Of a stretch of 64,000 nucleotides of DNA, positions 17,382-27,148 are shown in pieces (position 1 is the stretch's first letter; the number at the start of each line of letters is the position of its first letter). The stretch spans positions 28,703 to 92,702 of the forward strand of contig JANQLP010000093.1 in NCBI GenBank assembly GCA_028280515.1. Direction: 5' to 3'. This DNA is from Hyphomicrobiales bacterium (lineage in GTDB: Bacteria; Pseudomonadota; Alphaproteobacteria; Rhizobiales; Methyloligellaceae). The translations under genes were made by a program, and so were the position numbers. The notes below the pieces were generated by a model, which saw only the letters and a list, made by a program, of their open reading frames with translations, ran no database searches and was not told where the DNA came from.

Positions 17382-17878
17382 CCGTGCGCCCTCGCCAATG
17401 TCCGCTCTATGAAGTTTGCCTTGGCCTTTCGATAGGCCTCCATGTCAGCGCCTTCGTGAGAACGTTTGAGTGCGTTGTAGGAATCAAGCAGTGGCTGAGA
17501 ACACCGCAGGTTGTCCGCGAAGCGATGAAACGTATCATACTCGGATCCTCGAACGACCAATTGAACGCCGAGCGGAAACGGTCCGGAATCGTCGGTGTAG
17601 CTGGCAAAATTTCTGTCTCTGGGGGAGCCGAGGTTCTTGACGTAATGCTCATCCATTGCACTGCGGGCAGCGGGGAATGCCTTCGGTTCAACGCGTATGA
17701 CGAGATCCACATCACCCTTTGTCAGACATCCGGGGATGGACGTTGCACCGACATGGGATATGGCAGCGTGAAAACCCAGCAGATCCTGCAATTGTGCGAT
17801 CATCGCGTCCGCGAAATTGTTCGCTTCCTCGAAGAGCTGAGCTGCGTCGGCGAGTTTGAATTCCTTATCGCCGCTCAT
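17378..17878 (-). CDS. GrpB family (UPF0157) protein
   Basis: A 166-residue protein of the GrpB/UPF0157 family, related to the nucleotidyltransferase fold. The recognisable core is HVGATSIPG at about 42-50 followed by [10 protein letters not shown], the G-S-T-S/DxD-like signature of that fold, and a later Y-N-x-L-K-R segment. Both ends overlap neighbouring genes by ATGA (pheS upstream, pheT downstream), so it is translated as part of the pheST unit. Family function is not established; a nucleotidyl transfer or RNA-related role is only inferred from the fold. Confidence 0.85.
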   Translation of the reverse strand: MSGDKEFKLADAAQLFEEANNFADAMIAQLQDLLGFHAAISHVGATSIPGCLTKGDVDLVIRVEPKAFPAARSAMDEHYVKNLGSPRDRNFASYTDDSGPFPLGVQLVVRGSEYDTFHRFADNLRCSQPLLDSYNALKRSHEGADMEAYRKAKANFIERTLARAHG

Positions 17879-18963
17879 GACGACATCCCGCGCGCCAGCG
17901 TCGGCACGTCGAGCACGCCAAAGCCGTAATGTTTGAGCCAGCGCAGATCGGCGCCGAAGAACGGCCGCAGATCGGGCATGCCGTATTTCAGCATCGCCAG
18001 GCGGTCTATGCCCATGCCGAAGGCGAAGCCCTGCACCCTGGCCGGATCGTATCCGACGTTACGCAGAACGTTGGGATGCACCATCCCGCAGCCGAGAATC
18101 TCCAGCCAGTCGTCCCCTTCGCCGATGCGAACTTCGTCACCGACCTTGGCGTAACCGACGTCCACTTCCATGGACGGCTCGGTGAAGGGGAAGTGACTGG
18201 CGCGGAAACGCATCTTCACTTCGTCCACCTCGAAGAAGGCGCGGCAGAACGCATCGACCACCCATTTGAGGTGGCCCATATGCGTGACCTCGTCGATCAC
18301 CAGCCCCTCGACCTGATGGAACATCGGCGTGTGGGTCTGGTCGGAGTCGCAACGGTAGACGCGTCCCGGCGCAATGACCCGAACCGGCGGGTCATTGTTC
18401 TCCATGGTGCGGATCTGAACCGGGCTGGTGTGCGTGCGCAGCACCAGACGCGATCCGTCCTCGCGCTCGTTGAAATAGAACGTGTCATGTTCCTGGCGCG
18501 CGGGATGCTCGTCGGGAATATTGAGCGCGCCGAAATTGTGATAATCGGTCTCGATATCCGGGCCTTCGGCGATGGCAAAGCCCATGTCGGCGAAGATCTC
18601 GGTGATCTCGTCCATCACCTGGGAGACCGGGTGGATACGGCCCTCGGAGAGCGGCCCTTCCCTGGGCGGAAGCGTGATGTCGGCCTGTTCGTTCGCCAGG
18701 CGCTGCGACAACTCCGCCTCATGCAGCATGTCCTTGCGCGCCGAAAGCGCATCGGACACGCGCGTCTTCAACCCGTTGACCGCCTGGCCGACGGCCTTGC
18801 GCTCGTCCGGCTCAAGTCCGCCGAGGCCTTTCATCAGCTCGGAAATGCGGCCCTTCTTGCCAAGCGCCGTCACGCGCACGTCTTCAAGCGTGACGAGGTC
18901 GCCCGCAGCGGCGACGGCCTCCAGCAGTTCTTTCTCAAGTTGCTCGAAATTGGTCGTTGTCAT
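17875..18963 (-). CDS. pheS: phenylalanyl-tRNA synthetase alpha subunit
   Basis: A 362-residue class II synthetase subunit. An N-terminal coiled-coil arm covers about residues 1-85, then the catalytic core has motif 2 ([12 protein letters not shown] near 180), the [17 protein letters not shown] block and motif 3 ([14 protein letters not shown] near 326-339). The residue pattern after FAFGMG is normal. It follows rplT by about 45 bp in the conserved order infC-rpmI-rplT-pheS and pairs with PheT, but a GrpB-family gene intervenes. Confidence 0.97.
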   Translation of the reverse strand: MTTTNFEQLEKELLEAVAAAGDLVTLEDVRVTALGKKGRISELMKGLGGLEPDERKAVGQAVNGLKTRVSDALSARKDMLHEAELSQRLANEQADITLPPREGPLSEGRIHPVSQVMDEITEIFADMGFAIAEGPDIETDYHNFGALNIPDEHPARQEHDTFYFNEREDGSRLVLRTHTSPVQIRTMENNDPPVRVIAPGRVYRCDSDQTHTPMFHQVEGLVIDEVTHMGHLKWVVDAFCRAFFEVDEVKMRFRASHFPFTEPSMEVDVGYAKVGDEVRIGEGDDWLEILGCGMVHPNVLRNVGYDPARVQGFAFGMGIDRLAMLKYGMPDLRPFFGADLRWLKHYGFGVLDVPTLARGMSS

Positions 18964-19007
18964 GGCTCAGGCCATGTAGTGGAAGGACGCCGGGTTCACA
19001 CCCGGTG

Positions 19008-19367
19008 TCAGGATTTCACGGCAGCGGCAGCCTGATCGACCAGCGCCTTGAACGCGGCATCGTCGTGCACCGCAAGATCGGCCAGCATCTTCCGATCGAT
19101 CTCGATGCCGGCCTTGTTCAACCCGTCGATAAATCGCCCGTAGGTCGTGCCGTGCGCGCGCGCCGCAGCGTTGATGCGCTGAATCCAGAGCGCCCGGAAA
19201 TTGCGCTTCTTGACCTTGCGGTCGCGGTATGCGTACTGGCCGGCCTTCTCGACGGCCTGGTTGGCGGCACGGAAGGTGTTCTTGCGGCGGCCATAGTAGC
19301 CCTTGGCGGCCTTGATGACTTTGCGGTGGCGGGCGTGGGTCGTGACGCCTCGTTTGACACGTGACAT
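19008..19367 (-). CDS. rplT: 50S ribosomal protein L20
   Basis: A 119-residue basic protein, standard length. It starts [19 protein letters not shown] and contains the conserved [30 protein letters not shown] segment. It binds 23S rRNA early in 50S assembly and in other bacteria represses its own operon. It lies 50 bp downstream of rpmI in the usual infC-rpmI-rplT order. Confidence 0.98.
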   Translation of the reverse strand: MSRVKRGVTTHARHRKVIKAAKGYYGRRKNTFRAANQAVEKAGQYAYRDRKVKKRNFRALWIQRINAAARAHGTTYGRFIDGLNKAGIEIDRKMLADLAVHDDAAFKALVDQAAAAVKS

Positions 19368-19417
19368 GGCGGTGCTCCTGTAATCCTTGGGTGAATAAGC
19401 GGTTCTGCGGGACGGGG

Positions 19418-19615
19418 CTAGCCGTAGGGCAGAAACTTCTTCACGATCCGTGCATCCTGATCCGCCAGGATCGTGGTGCCACGGGCATTGCGGATAAACT
19501 TCTTGGTGCGCTTGATCATGCCATGCCGTTTACCGGCCTGCTGGGCACGAACCTTTCCGCGCGCTGTGAGGCGGAAGCGCTTTTTCGCACCGCTCTTGGT
19601 TTTGAGCTTGGGCAT
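19418..19615 (-). CDS. rpmI: 50S ribosomal protein L35
   Basis: A 65-residue protein with the typical start [14 protein letters not shown] and end in KKFLPYG. The frame is open further upstream, but 19615 is the family start and is preceded by a good ribosome-binding site (AGGAGA). Between infC and rplT as usual. Confidence 0.97.
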   Translation of the reverse strand: MPKLKTKSGAKKRFRLTARGKVRAQQAGKRHGMIKRTKKFIRNARGTTILADQDARIVKKFLPYG

Positions 19616-19706
19616 TTTGCTTGTCTCCTGGAAATCATGCGCCATGGGCGCGTTCAAGCATTCTGAATGAACACGGCATGCCCTGCCGGACCATTCGTGC
19701 GAGCGG

Positions 19707-19735
19707 GTTATAAGCGGGAATGAAAGGCGCCGCAA
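19707..19735 (-). promoter_or_regulatory. probable promoter upstream of rpmI-rplT
   Basis: On the minus strand, TTGCGG (19735-19730) and TATAAC (19712-19707) are separated by exactly 17 bp. It lies in the 179-bp gap between the infC stop and the rpmI start, giving rpmI-rplT-pheS its own transcription start in addition to readthrough from infC. Confidence 0.45.
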
Positions 19736-19794
19736 GTAAGAGCCTTTGCGGACTTAACCTATTGCCCCCCGTGTCGGCGCGTTCAAGCGGTTCG

Positions 19795-20337
19795 TTACCT
19801 CGGAGCCAGAACCATCACCATCTGACGGCCTTCCAGTTTAGGCTCCGCCTCGACTTTTGCAATTTCGTCGATCTCGGCCTTGACCTTTTGAAGGAGCTGG
19901 ACGCCGAGCTCCTGATGCGCCATTTCGCGGCCACGGAAGCGCAGGGTCACCTTGACCTTGTCGCCATGTTCGAAGAACCGGCGCATGTTCCGCATCTTCA
20001 CATCATAGTCATGGGTGTCGATGTTGGGGCGCATCTTGATTTCCTTCACGTCGAAGGTCTTCTGCTTCTTGCGCGCCTCAGCCGCCTTTTTCTGCGCCTG
20101 ATATTTGTATTTTCCAAGGTCGAGGACCTTGCAGACGGGCGGCTTGGAATTGGGTGCGATCTCCACGAGATCGAGGCCCGCCTCGTCGGCTATCTCTCTG
20201 GCCGCCTCAATCGAGACGGTGCCATGGTTCTCGCCCTGATCATCAATGAGTTGAACTTCTGGGGAATCGATATCCTCGTTTGCCCGAGGTCCTTTCTTGG
20301 TCGGTGCTACTTTAGCCCTGATTGGTCGGCGTGCGAT
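19795..20337 (-). CDS. infC: translation initiation factor IF-3 (ATC start)
   Basis: About 180 residues. The N-domain begins [21 protein letters not shown] and the C-domain contains [19 protein letters not shown]. No ATG is available at a suitable place. An AGGAG ribosome-binding site ends 8 bases before ATC at 20337-20335, and starting there gives the normal alphaproteobacterial N-terminus, so the start is ATC; a GTG at 20166 would delete the N-domain. IF-3 discriminates against non-AUG starts, so a rare start codon in its own gene gives autoregulation, as known for ATT in E. coli infC. Confidence 0.93.
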   Translation of the reverse strand: MARRPIRAKVAPTKKGPRANEDIDSPEVQLIDDQGENHGTVSIEAAREIADEAGLDLVEIAPNSKPPVCKVLDLGKYKYQAQKKAAEARKKQKTFDVKEIKMRPNIDTHDYDVKMRNMRRFFEHGDKVKVTLRFRGREMAHQELGVQLLQKVKAEIDEIAKVEAEPKLEGRQMVMVLAPR

Positions 20338-20472
20338 GTGACTTTCTCCTCTATTGCCAAAATCAGCCCGTTACGCGATCTGCTGGCGTTAGCGAGCAAA
20401 TCAGCAACAATCCTCACTTCCCGGATCCCTCGTAACGAACTGAATATAGAATCAGAAAGAAGCTTGGCTAAG

Positions 20473-21723
20473 TCAAGGCGAAGTGATGCGCGGCGCACGT
20501 TTATTTTTGTCTCCCATGGCGGCCGCATCGAATGCGGTCACCAGCGCCGAGCGCAGGCATTCGTCGTAGACTGCCAGAGTTTCACGCTTCATGTTTTCAG
20601 AGGAAAACAGCTCCGCAACATGAGCGCGTGCCCTTGTGCCCATTTCGCGCCGCTCGCGCGCAGACAGCGTCAAGGCCTCGGCGATGGCATTGGCGAGCGC
20701 CTTGGGCGCGGAAACAGGCACGATCCAGCCCGTCGCCCTGTCGGCACCGTCGCGCGCCGCGGTCAGCAGGGTTTCCGGCGATGCCCCCTGACGGGTGACC
20801 ACGACCGGACAGCCCATGGCCTGCGCCTCGGCACTGGTCCGGCCGAACGCTTCGGGTTCGGTCGACGCGATGACCGCGACGTGGGCCGCGGCAAAGGCAG
20901 CAGCGATATCGTCACAATGACCGGCGATGATGACCTTGCCGTCGAGTTCATGCCCGGAAATCTGCCGTTTGAGTGCATCCACATAGGCGTCGCGACCTTG
21001 CGCATCCCCCACCATGACGAACACCGCGTCCTTGCCGACATCGCTGCGGCAGAGTTGCGCCGCCGCCTCGATGACATCGTGCTGACCCTTCCAGCCCGTC
21101 AGTCGGGCGGCCTGGAGGACCACCTTGTCGCCGGCGCCCAGACCCCAGTCCTTGCGCACCGATGCGGTCCGGTCCGGCGATACGTTGGCAGTGTTGAACC
21201 TGTCGAGGTCGACGCCGCGGGGAATGACGCGAATGCGCTCCATCGGCGTTCCGTGCCGGTCATGCACAAGCCGGCCCGTGAACTGCGAGTTGGCGATGAC
21301 GCGCGCGCCGCGGGCCATGACCGAGTTGTAGAGCGGTTTCAGCGGGCCACGATTTCCGTAAGCGCCATGATAGGTCGTGATGAACGGGGTGCCCGTGAGC
21401 CGAGCCGCCATCAATCCGCTCCATGCGGGAGCACGGCTGCGCGCATGGATGATGTCCACACCATGCTCGCGCACGAACCGCGCCAGCCGAAAACCGTTCG
21501 TCACGATGCGCGCCGGGTTCTTCGTCGCGGCGGGAAACAGGAACACATGTCCGCCCGCACCCTCTATATCGCCGGCCAGACGCCCGCCCTCACTCAGGAC
21601 GAACGCCCGCCCTCCGGCGCGCACCACGGCTTCTGTGATTTCCAGCGTCGCCAGCTCCGCACCGCCCGTATCCAGACGCGGGATGATCTGCAGAACTGTC
21701 GCGGCGTGAATGGTGCTATTCAT
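20473..21723 (-). CDS. glycosyltransferase family 4 protein
   Basis: A 416-residue GT-B fold enzyme. The N-terminal acceptor domain begins VLQIIPRLDTGGAE, and the C-terminal GT1/GT4 nucleotide-sugar domain has ARLTGWKGQHDVIEA at about 205-220 and the donor-binding EPEAFGRTSAEAQAMG segment near 290-305. Likely transfers a sugar in LPS or exopolysaccharide synthesis in the cytoplasm. It stands alone, divergent from the alpha/beta hydrolase across an AT-rich 84-bp gap and 135 bp upstream of infC in the same direction. Acceptor and donor are unknown. Confidence 0.9.
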   Translation of the reverse strand: MNSTIHAATVLQIIPRLDTGGAELATLEITEAVVRAGGRAFVLSEGGRLAGDIEGAGGHVFLFPAATKNPARIVTNGFRLARFVREHGVDIIHARSRAPAWSGLMAARLTGTPFITTYHGAYGNRGPLKPLYNSVMARGARVIANSQFTGRLVHDRHGTPMERIRVIPRGVDLDRFNTANVSPDRTASVRKDWGLGAGDKVVLQAARLTGWKGQHDVIEAAAQLCRSDVGKDAVFVMVGDAQGRDAYVDALKRQISGHELDGKVIIAGHCDDIAAAFAAAHVAVIASTEPEAFGRTSAEAQAMGCPVVVTRQGASPETLLTAARDGADRATGWIVPVSAPKALANAIAEALTLSARERREMGTRARAHVAELFSSENMKRETLAVYDECLRSALVTAFDAAAMGDKNKRAPRITSP

Positions 21724-21807
21724 TTGTCGCAGAACATGAATACATATATAAAATCAACAATATATCCTTGGTCGACCGCGTCTCACCCCCATTTCTACAG
21801 CCCTTAG

Positions 21808-22635
21808 ATGAAACAACAGGAAATACAATTTCTAGTTGTAAATGACGGCCCGGGTGAGAACCGCAAGCTCGCCTACCATCACATGCCTGTCCCGCGCTCG
21901 GAAGACCCCGGCATCGTCTGGTTCTGCGGCCTGAACTCGGAAATGACAAGCACCAAAGTCACCGCGCTGAAGGAATGGACCGCCCAAACCCGGCGCTCGA
22001 TGCTCAGTTTCGACTATTCGGGTCATGGCAGATCGGACGGTGACTTCGCCGACGGCACGATCGGCCAGTGGTTTCACGAAAGCCTGGTCATGCTCCGGGA
22101 CGTCGCGGAAGGGCCGCAAGTCCTGGTCGGATCGAGCATGGGCGGTTGGCTGGTTCTCCTCATCCTGCGCGCGATCGCCAGAAACGATCCCATCGTCTCG
22201 AACATTTGCCGAGTCAACGGCGCGGTCCTGATCGCACCGGCATGGGACATGACCGAAGAACTCATGTGGAAACAGTTCAACGAGGCGGCCCGTGCGGACC
22301 TGGAAACACAGGGCTACTTCGAGAGGCCGTCTCGGTACGGAGACGGTCCCTACATCATTTCCAGGGAACTTATCGAGGAAGGGCGCAATCACCTGATTGG
22401 CGACGACAGTTTCAAGCCGCCCTGCCCGGTTCGCATTCTTCACGGCGTCAACGACCCGGATGTGCCGTGGAAACACGCCAACAGGCTCAACCATGTCCTG
22501 CAGGGCGAGAATGTCATGCTGAAGTTCATTCCGGACGGCGACCACAGGCTTTCGCGGGAGGCGGACATCGTCAAGCTGTTCGAGATCATCGAGGACCTCT
22601 ATCGCTCCCTGAGAGAGAACCGGCTCTACATTTAA
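21808..22635 (+). CDS. alpha/beta hydrolase, ABHD10-like
   Basis: A 275-residue serine hydrolase. The nucleophile elbow is GSSMGG with Ser110; the probable acid is Asp216 in HGVNDPDVP and the base is His246 in GDHRLS. The short N-terminal strand set and lid match the small alpha/beta hydrolases related to mitochondrial ABHD10, which act on thioesters or acyl glucuronides. Single gene, divergent from the glycosyltransferase gene and tail-to-tail (4-bp overlap) with the SDR gene. Natural substrate unknown. Confidence 0.85.
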   Translation: MKQQEIQFLVVNDGPGENRKLAYHHMPVPRSEDPGIVWFCGLNSEMTSTKVTALKEWTAQTRRSMLSFDYSGHGRSDGDFADGTIGQWFHESLVMLRDVAEGPQVLVGSSMGGWLVLLILRAIARNDPIVSNICRVNGAVLIAPAWDMTEELMWKQFNEAARADLETQGYFERPSRYGDGPYIISRELIEEGRNHLIGDDSFKPPCPVRILHGVNDPDVPWKHANRLNHVLQGENVMLKFIPDGDHRLSREADIVKLFEIIEDLYRSLRENRLYI

Positions 22636-23513
22636 GTCGGTTTGCCGCCTGCAGCCGCGGCCTCGAAGCCTATGCCTTCACGATAGGTTGGAAAGGAGAG
22701 CCGCACACCCAGTTCATCCTTGATGCGGGCGTTCGAGACCCGCTTGTTCTCGCCATAGAAACTGCGGCCCATCGAGCTCAGTTCCGCGTCTTCGAATGCG
22801 ACCTCCGGCGGTGGTGCCATGCCGAGGGACTCGGCAGCAAACGCGACGACGTCCTGAGGCGGCGCCGGCTCGTTGTCGGACACATTGTAGATCGCGCCGG
22901 GCCGCGGCTTCTCGATCGCCGCCTCGAGCACGTTGGCGATGTCCTCCACGTGTATCCGGTTGAAGACCTGGCCCGGCTTGATGATGCGCCGCGACTTTCC
23001 GCGGCGCACACTTTCCAGTGGCCCGCGGCCAGGCCCATAGATTCCGGCAATCCGGAAGAGTTCGACGCATTTCCCCGACTTCTCGCCGAATTCGAGCCAA
23101 GCCTGCTCTGCCGCCACACGCCGTATGGAACGTTCGCTTGTTGGTGCGGGCGGCGTGTCTTCGTCAACCCAGGTCCCGTCATGATTGCCATAGACGCCCA
23201 CGGTCGACAGATAACCGATCCATTCGAGGTTCGGCGCTGCGGCAATGTCGTCGCCATGGTGGTTCAGCGCCGGATCTCCGGAACCGTCCGGCGCGATGGA
23301 AAGGAGCACATGGGTGGCCGTGCGGAGCCGTTCGCGCACGTCCGCTCCGGGCGCATCGCCTGAAAAGAGCACGGCCTCGAACCCTTCCGCACGAAGCGCC
23401 GCCGCCCGCTGGGGCGTCCGCGTCGTCCCGAGCACGCTCCAGCCCTCGCGCAACTTCCTCTTTCCGAAGGCGCGGGCCGAGTAGCCAAGGCCAAAACACA
23501 CAAGATTTTTCAT
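22632..23513 (-). CDS. SDR / NAD-dependent epimerase-like protein
   Basis: A 293-residue atypical short-chain dehydrogenase/epimerase. The N-terminal motif is [16 protein letters not shown] rather than a classical TGxxGxxG, placing it in the YeeZ-like atypical group. The middle has YLSTVGVYG and [14 protein letters not shown]. Its start overlaps the queG stop (ATGA), so it is co-translated with queG. Exact reaction unknown; several members are annotated only as NAD(P)-binding proteins. Confidence 0.82.
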   Translation of the reverse strand: MKNLVCFGLGYSARAFGKRKLREGWSVLGTTRTPQRAAALRAEGFEAVLFSGDAPGADVRERLRTATHVLLSIAPDGSGDPALNHHGDDIAAAPNLEWIGYLSTVGVYGNHDGTWVDEDTPPAPTSERSIRRVAAEQAWLEFGEKSGKCVELFRIAGIYGPGRGPLESVRRGKSRRIIKPGQVFNRIHVEDIANVLEAAIEKPRPGAIYNVSDNEPAPPQDVVAFAAESLGMAPPPEVAFEDAELSSMGRSFYGENKRVSNARIKDELGVRLSFPTYREGIGFEAAAAGGKPT

Positions 23514-24628
23514 TCAAACGCTCTCCGCCATTCCGTCCGTACGTGCTCGTCGTCCTCACACGCGAGCAACTGCGCACGATACTCCGCAAAGTCCGCGGCA
23601 TCCAGAAGACGCGCGCCTGCCCATACGGCCATTGCCCGCACAAGCGGTGAGCCGTCCCGCAGCAAGAGGGCCACGGCCCGCTGCAAGGATCTGTCCTTCG
23701 AGTTCCCTGCCGCAATCAGAACGTTGCGGACAAAGCGGTCCCGTCCCGTCCGCTTGATGGGCGTACCGGCGAAGCGCGCCCGAAACGCCGTGTCGTCGAG
23801 CGCGAGCAACTCCTCCAGCGGCGGATTGTCCGTCTCCTCGCGCGCGGCGAGTCGGGTCTCGCGGGCGTTCTGCGCAAACTTGTTCCACGGGCACACCGCG
23901 AGGCAATCGTCGCAGCCGAAAATGCGATTTCCCATGGGCGCGCGGAATTCGGGCGCGATGTGGCCTTTGTGCTCGATGGTGAGGTACGAAATGCAGCGCC
24001 GCGCATCGAGCTCGTATGGCGCGGGGAACGCATCCGTCGGGCAGACGTCGAGACAGGCCCGGCAAGCGCCGCAATGATCGCTCTCGGGCTCATCGGCGGC
24101 GATCTTCCGGGTGGTGAAGATCGAGCCGAGAAACAGCCACGATCCGAAGTCCCGCGACACGAGGTTGGTGTGCTTGCCCTGCCATCCCAAACCTGCCGAC
24201 TGGGCAAGCGGCTTTTCCATAACAGGCGCGGTGTCGACGAAGACCTTGACCTCGCAGTCGTGTTCGCGGTGCAGCCAGCCCGCCACCTGCTTGAGCTTCT
24301 TCTTGATCAGATCGTGATAGTCCTTGCCCTTCGCATAGACGGAGATCACGCCGTTCGATGCCTTCTCCAGCGCCTCCATCGGATTGCTGCCCGGTGCGTA
24401 GTTGAGCCCGAGCACGATCACCGAACGCGCGTCAGGCCAAAGACCTTCCGGGTCGCGCCGGCGTGCGAGCGTGTCCTCCATCCATGCCATGTCACCGTGG
24501 CGGCCGAAGCTGAGGAATTCCGTCAGCCGATTCCCCGCATCGGGAATGGCATCCGGCGTGGTGAAACGCACCACGTCGAACCCCGCCTCCGTGGCGCGGG
24601 CGCGAATCTGTTCCTTGAGCTCCAGCAT
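23510..24628 (-). CDS. queG: epoxyqueuosine reductase QueG
   Basis: A 372-residue cobalamin- and Fe-S-dependent enzyme that performs the last step of queuosine synthesis in tRNA (epoxyqueuosine to queuosine). Two ferredoxin-like clusters are visible: [12 protein letters not shown] with Cys186, 189, 192, 196, and [10 protein letters not shown] with Cys239, 242, 246 plus Cys212. [10 protein letters not shown] near 131 carries the conserved active-site aspartate. A C-terminal HEAT-like segment follows. It sits 10 bp downstream of the NHL-repeat gene. No other queuosine gene is in the window. Confidence 0.95.
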   Translation of the reverse strand: MLELKEQIRARATEAGFDVVRFTTPDAIPDAGNRLTEFLSFGRHGDMAWMEDTLARRRDPEGLWPDARSVIVLGLNYAPGSNPMEALEKASNGVISVYAKGKDYHDLIKKKLKQVAGWLHREHDCEVKVFVDTAPVMEKPLAQSAGLGWQGKHTNLVSRDFGSWLFLGSIFTTRKIAADEPESDHCGACRACLDVCPTDAFPAPYELDARRCISYLTIEHKGHIAPEFRAPMGNRIFGCDDCLAVCPWNKFAQNARETRLAAREETDNPPLEELLALDDTAFRARFAGTPIKRTGRDRFVRNVLIAAGNSKDRSLQRAVALLLRDGSPLVRAMAVWAGARLLDAADFAEYRAQLLACEDDEHVRTEWRRAFE

Positions 24629-24637
24629 ATGGATGAG

Positions 24638-25474
24638 CTAGTTCGCCGCCGGCCGCAGGAATGACAGCCGGTTGGGCAGCATTTCCGCGACAACGATCGT
24701 ACCATCCGGGGCAACTGCAAGACCATGGCCGAAGGTTCCGAACGTCCGGCAACGCCCGACGAGCACGCCATCCGGCGAAATGGCCGACAGCCTTGGCGTC
24801 TGATCGGTGCACAACAGGGTCCCGTCGGCCAGCATTTCCAGAGCCATCGGCTTGTAGACGTCGTGCACCTCATCGACATATTCGCCGTCAGCCGTGAACC
24901 GCTGCACGCGATGGTTTTCCCGGTCGGCGACGCAAATGCGGTTCTGGTGATCGATCAGGATCGCGTGGGGCGTCGAGAATTGCCCGGCCTTCTCTCCCGG
25001 ACTTCCGAACGTCCCGATGTGTCTTCCCTCTGTGGAAAAGATGTGGACCGCGCTGTTTCCGTAACCGTCAGACACGTAAAGGCGTCCATCGGACGACCGG
25101 GCGCAATCGGTCGGATGATTGAAGGGTGCCTGAAGCCGCGGACGATTGCCGCAGTCGAGCCGCAACGTCTCGTTGAGATTCCCGTCGAGCACAAAGACCT
25201 TGTGCCCGTCCATATCGGTCGCCGCGACCAACCCCTCGCCGAGGGCCCTTAACCCATGTCCGCAGGTCATGTCGGCGATCTCGGCCATCCGCAGGAACCT
25301 GCCGTCGAGCCCGAACACCACCAGGTGCGGTGCGACCCGGCGCAGCACAAGAACAGTGTCGTCCAGGATGGTGACGTCGGAGATGCCCTCGAACAGCTCG
25401 TCTTCCGGAACCGGGACGTCCGGGCTTTCAACGGTGTAGTAGCGGTCTCCCAGGCCGACTATCCGCTCTGACAT
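24638..25474 (-). CDS. NHL-repeat beta-propeller protein
   Basis: A 278-residue protein of repeated beta-propeller blades with NHL signatures such as FNHPTDCARSSDGRLYVSDGYGNSAVHIF, FSTPHAILIDHQNRICVADRENHRVQRF and GHGLAVAPDGTIVVAE. There is no signal peptide, so it is cytoplasmic as read. It resembles the catalytic lyase half of peptidyl-alpha-hydroxyglycine amidating enzymes, but the family also includes pure binding proteins. Lies 10 bp upstream of queG and may share its transcript. Function not assigned. Confidence 0.75.
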   Translation of the reverse strand: MSERIVGLGDRYYTVESPDVPVPEDELFEGISDVTILDDTVLVLRRVAPHLVVFGLDGRFLRMAEIADMTCGHGLRALGEGLVAATDMDGHKVFVLDGNLNETLRLDCGNRPRLQAPFNHPTDCARSSDGRLYVSDGYGNSAVHIFSTEGRHIGTFGSPGEKAGQFSTPHAILIDHQNRICVADRENHRVQRFTADGEYVDEVHDVYKPMALEMLADGTLLCTDQTPRLSAISPDGVLVGRCRTFGTFGHGLAVAPDGTIVVAEMLPNRLSFLRPAAN

Positions 25475-25512
25475 GGTGGCACCTCGCTGCGCTCACGGCC
25501 GGTGACGGCGCT

Positions 25513-26217
25513 TCAGAAATCCGGATCGGCGTACGCGTCCGGCGGTTTGATGCCGGGAATCCGGTCGCTCAGCAATGACCGGAAAGAGGGCCGCGACTTG
25601 ATGCGCGCATACCAGTCCTTTGCATCCTCGGCCTGTCCCCAGGGCACATCGCCCAGATAGTCGATACAGGAGAGGTGCGCGGCGGCGGCCAGATCGGCGA
25701 AACTCAGATGTTCTCCCGCCAGCCAGGTCCGCTCGTCCGCCAGATGGCCGATATAGGTCAGATGATAGCGCAGGTTCGCCTGACCGGCGCGCACCATCTC
25801 CATGTCCGGCGCACCGCCCATGTCCGGGTTGAAACGGCGATGGAGCTTCTCGCCCAGCAGATACGAGGTCACCTCGCTTTCGAACTTGTGATGGAACCAG
25901 TCGACCAGCCGCCGCACCTCGGCCCGTTCCGCCTCGCTTCCGGGAAAGAACGAAAAGGCGCGTGCATCCCCGGTCTCATCGACGCCGATCTCCGCGAGAT
26001 ACTCGGATATCGGATAGACCCCGCAGAGCATGACCTCGCCGTAGTCGTCATCGTCCCGATACAGAGGCAGTGTACCTGCGGGATTCAATTCGAGAAAATC
26101 GGGGCGCCAGTCCCAGGGGCGCTCCTCCTCGAGCACCAGATCGAGCTCACATTCCGACGCCGCGAGGCGTATGGAACGCGAGAATGGACACAAAGGATAG
26201 TGGATAAGCGTCGGCAT
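25513..26217 (-). CDS. glutathione S-transferase family protein
   Basis: About 234 residues. An N-terminal thioredoxin-like domain has CPFS at residues 10-13 and the cis-proline/acidic G-site region (AGTLPLYRDDDDYGEVMLCGVYPISEYL); an all-helical C-terminal domain contains LAGEHLSFADLAAAAHLSCIDYLG. The start at 26217 is chosen because the thioredoxin strand begins directly there; the longer open frame upstream encodes non-homologous residues. Divergent from uppP. The cysteine in place of Tyr/Ser suggests the beta or omega type, with thiol-transferase or dehalogenation activity possible. Confidence 0.85.
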   Translation of the reverse strand: MPTLIHYPLCPFSRSIRLAASECELDLVLEEERPWDWRPDFLELNPAGTLPLYRDDDDYGEVMLCGVYPISEYLAEIGVDETGDARAFSFFPGSEAERAEVRRLVDWFHHKFESEVTSYLLGEKLHRRFNPDMGGAPDMEMVRAGQANLRYHLTYIGHLADERTWLAGEHLSFADLAAAAHLSCIDYLGDVPWGQAEDAKDWYARIKSRPSFRSLLSDRIPGIKPPDAYADPDF

Positions 26218-26346
26218 ATGCTGTCGGCTCCGCGCGCAAGACGGGTATGTTCTTTTCGGCCTTCGCGTTACCGCTTTGGTCCGGTATAGAACCACACGGC
26301 GATGCAAACAAGGCACGCGCCGCATGCATAGCAGAGGAGGCAGCGG

Positions 26347-27144
26347 GTGCCGCTTGAGCAAATTGTCGTCCTGGCGATCGTGCAGGGCATCACCGAATTT
26401 CTGCCGATCTCCTCATCCGGGCACCTTATCCTGATTCCCGCGTTTACCGGCTGGCCCGACCAGGGTCTGGCAACCGATGTGATGGTCCATGTCGGATCGT
26501 TGTTCGCGATTCTGGCCTATTTCTGGCGCGACGTGATTTCACTCGCCGGAGGTGTCGGCGACATTTTGCGCCGGCGTTGGACAGTACATGCGCGCCTCGC
26601 GCTCTATCTTGCCGCCGCGACGGTCCCCGCCGTACTCTTCGGCCTTCTGCTGAAATGGCTCGGTATTCTGGACAAGATCCGCGGTATCGAGGTTGTGGCG
26701 TGGAACGCGCTGATCTTCGGCGTGCTGCTTTACGTGGCCGACGAGGTCGGCCCGCGGCTGAAGAAGATGGAAGACATCACGTTCAAGGGCGCCATGATCA
26801 TCGGCGTTGCGCAAGCCATCGCCCTCATTCCGGGAACCAGCAGGTCCGGCATCACCATGACCGCGGCGCGCTTCCTCGGGTTCGAGCGCGCGGAAGCCGC
26901 ACGCTTTTCGTTCCTTCTCGGCATTCCGGCGATCACCGGTGCCGGCATTCTCACGATCATCGAGATGAATGCCGAGGGCCATTCCCTACCGCCTGGCGCC
27001 TTCACCGCAGCCATTCTGACCTTCTTTTCCGCTCTCGCGGCGATCGCCTTCCTGATGGCGCTGGTCAAACGGCTGAGCTTCACACCGTTCGTGATGTACC
27101 GCATGTTGCTGGCGGGATTTCTGTTGGTGCTGGCTTACTCTTGA
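26347..27144 (+). CDS. uppP: undecaprenyl-diphosphate phosphatase
   Basis: A 265-residue inner-membrane enzyme (BacA family) that recycles the lipid carrier for peptidoglycan and LPS. The catalytic blocks are EFLPISSSGHL near 17-27 and PGTSRSG near 160-166, with about seven or eight membrane helices. It uses a GTG start at 26347 preceded by GAGGAGG. It ends 4 bp from the stop of the convergent NDUFA9-like gene. Confidence 0.96.
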   Translation: MPLEQIVVLAIVQGITEFLPISSSGHLILIPAFTGWPDQGLATDVMVHVGSLFAILAYFWRDVISLAGGVGDILRRRWTVHARLALYLAAATVPAVLFGLLLKWLGILDKIRGIEVVAWNALIFGVLLYVADEVGPRLKKMEDITFKGAMIIGVAQAIALIPGTSRSGITMTAARFLGFERAEAARFSFLLGIPAITGAGILTIIEMNAEGHSLPPGAFTAAILTFFSALAAIAFLMALVKRLSFTPFVMYRMLLAGFLLVLAYS

Positions 27145-27148
27145 GCGA

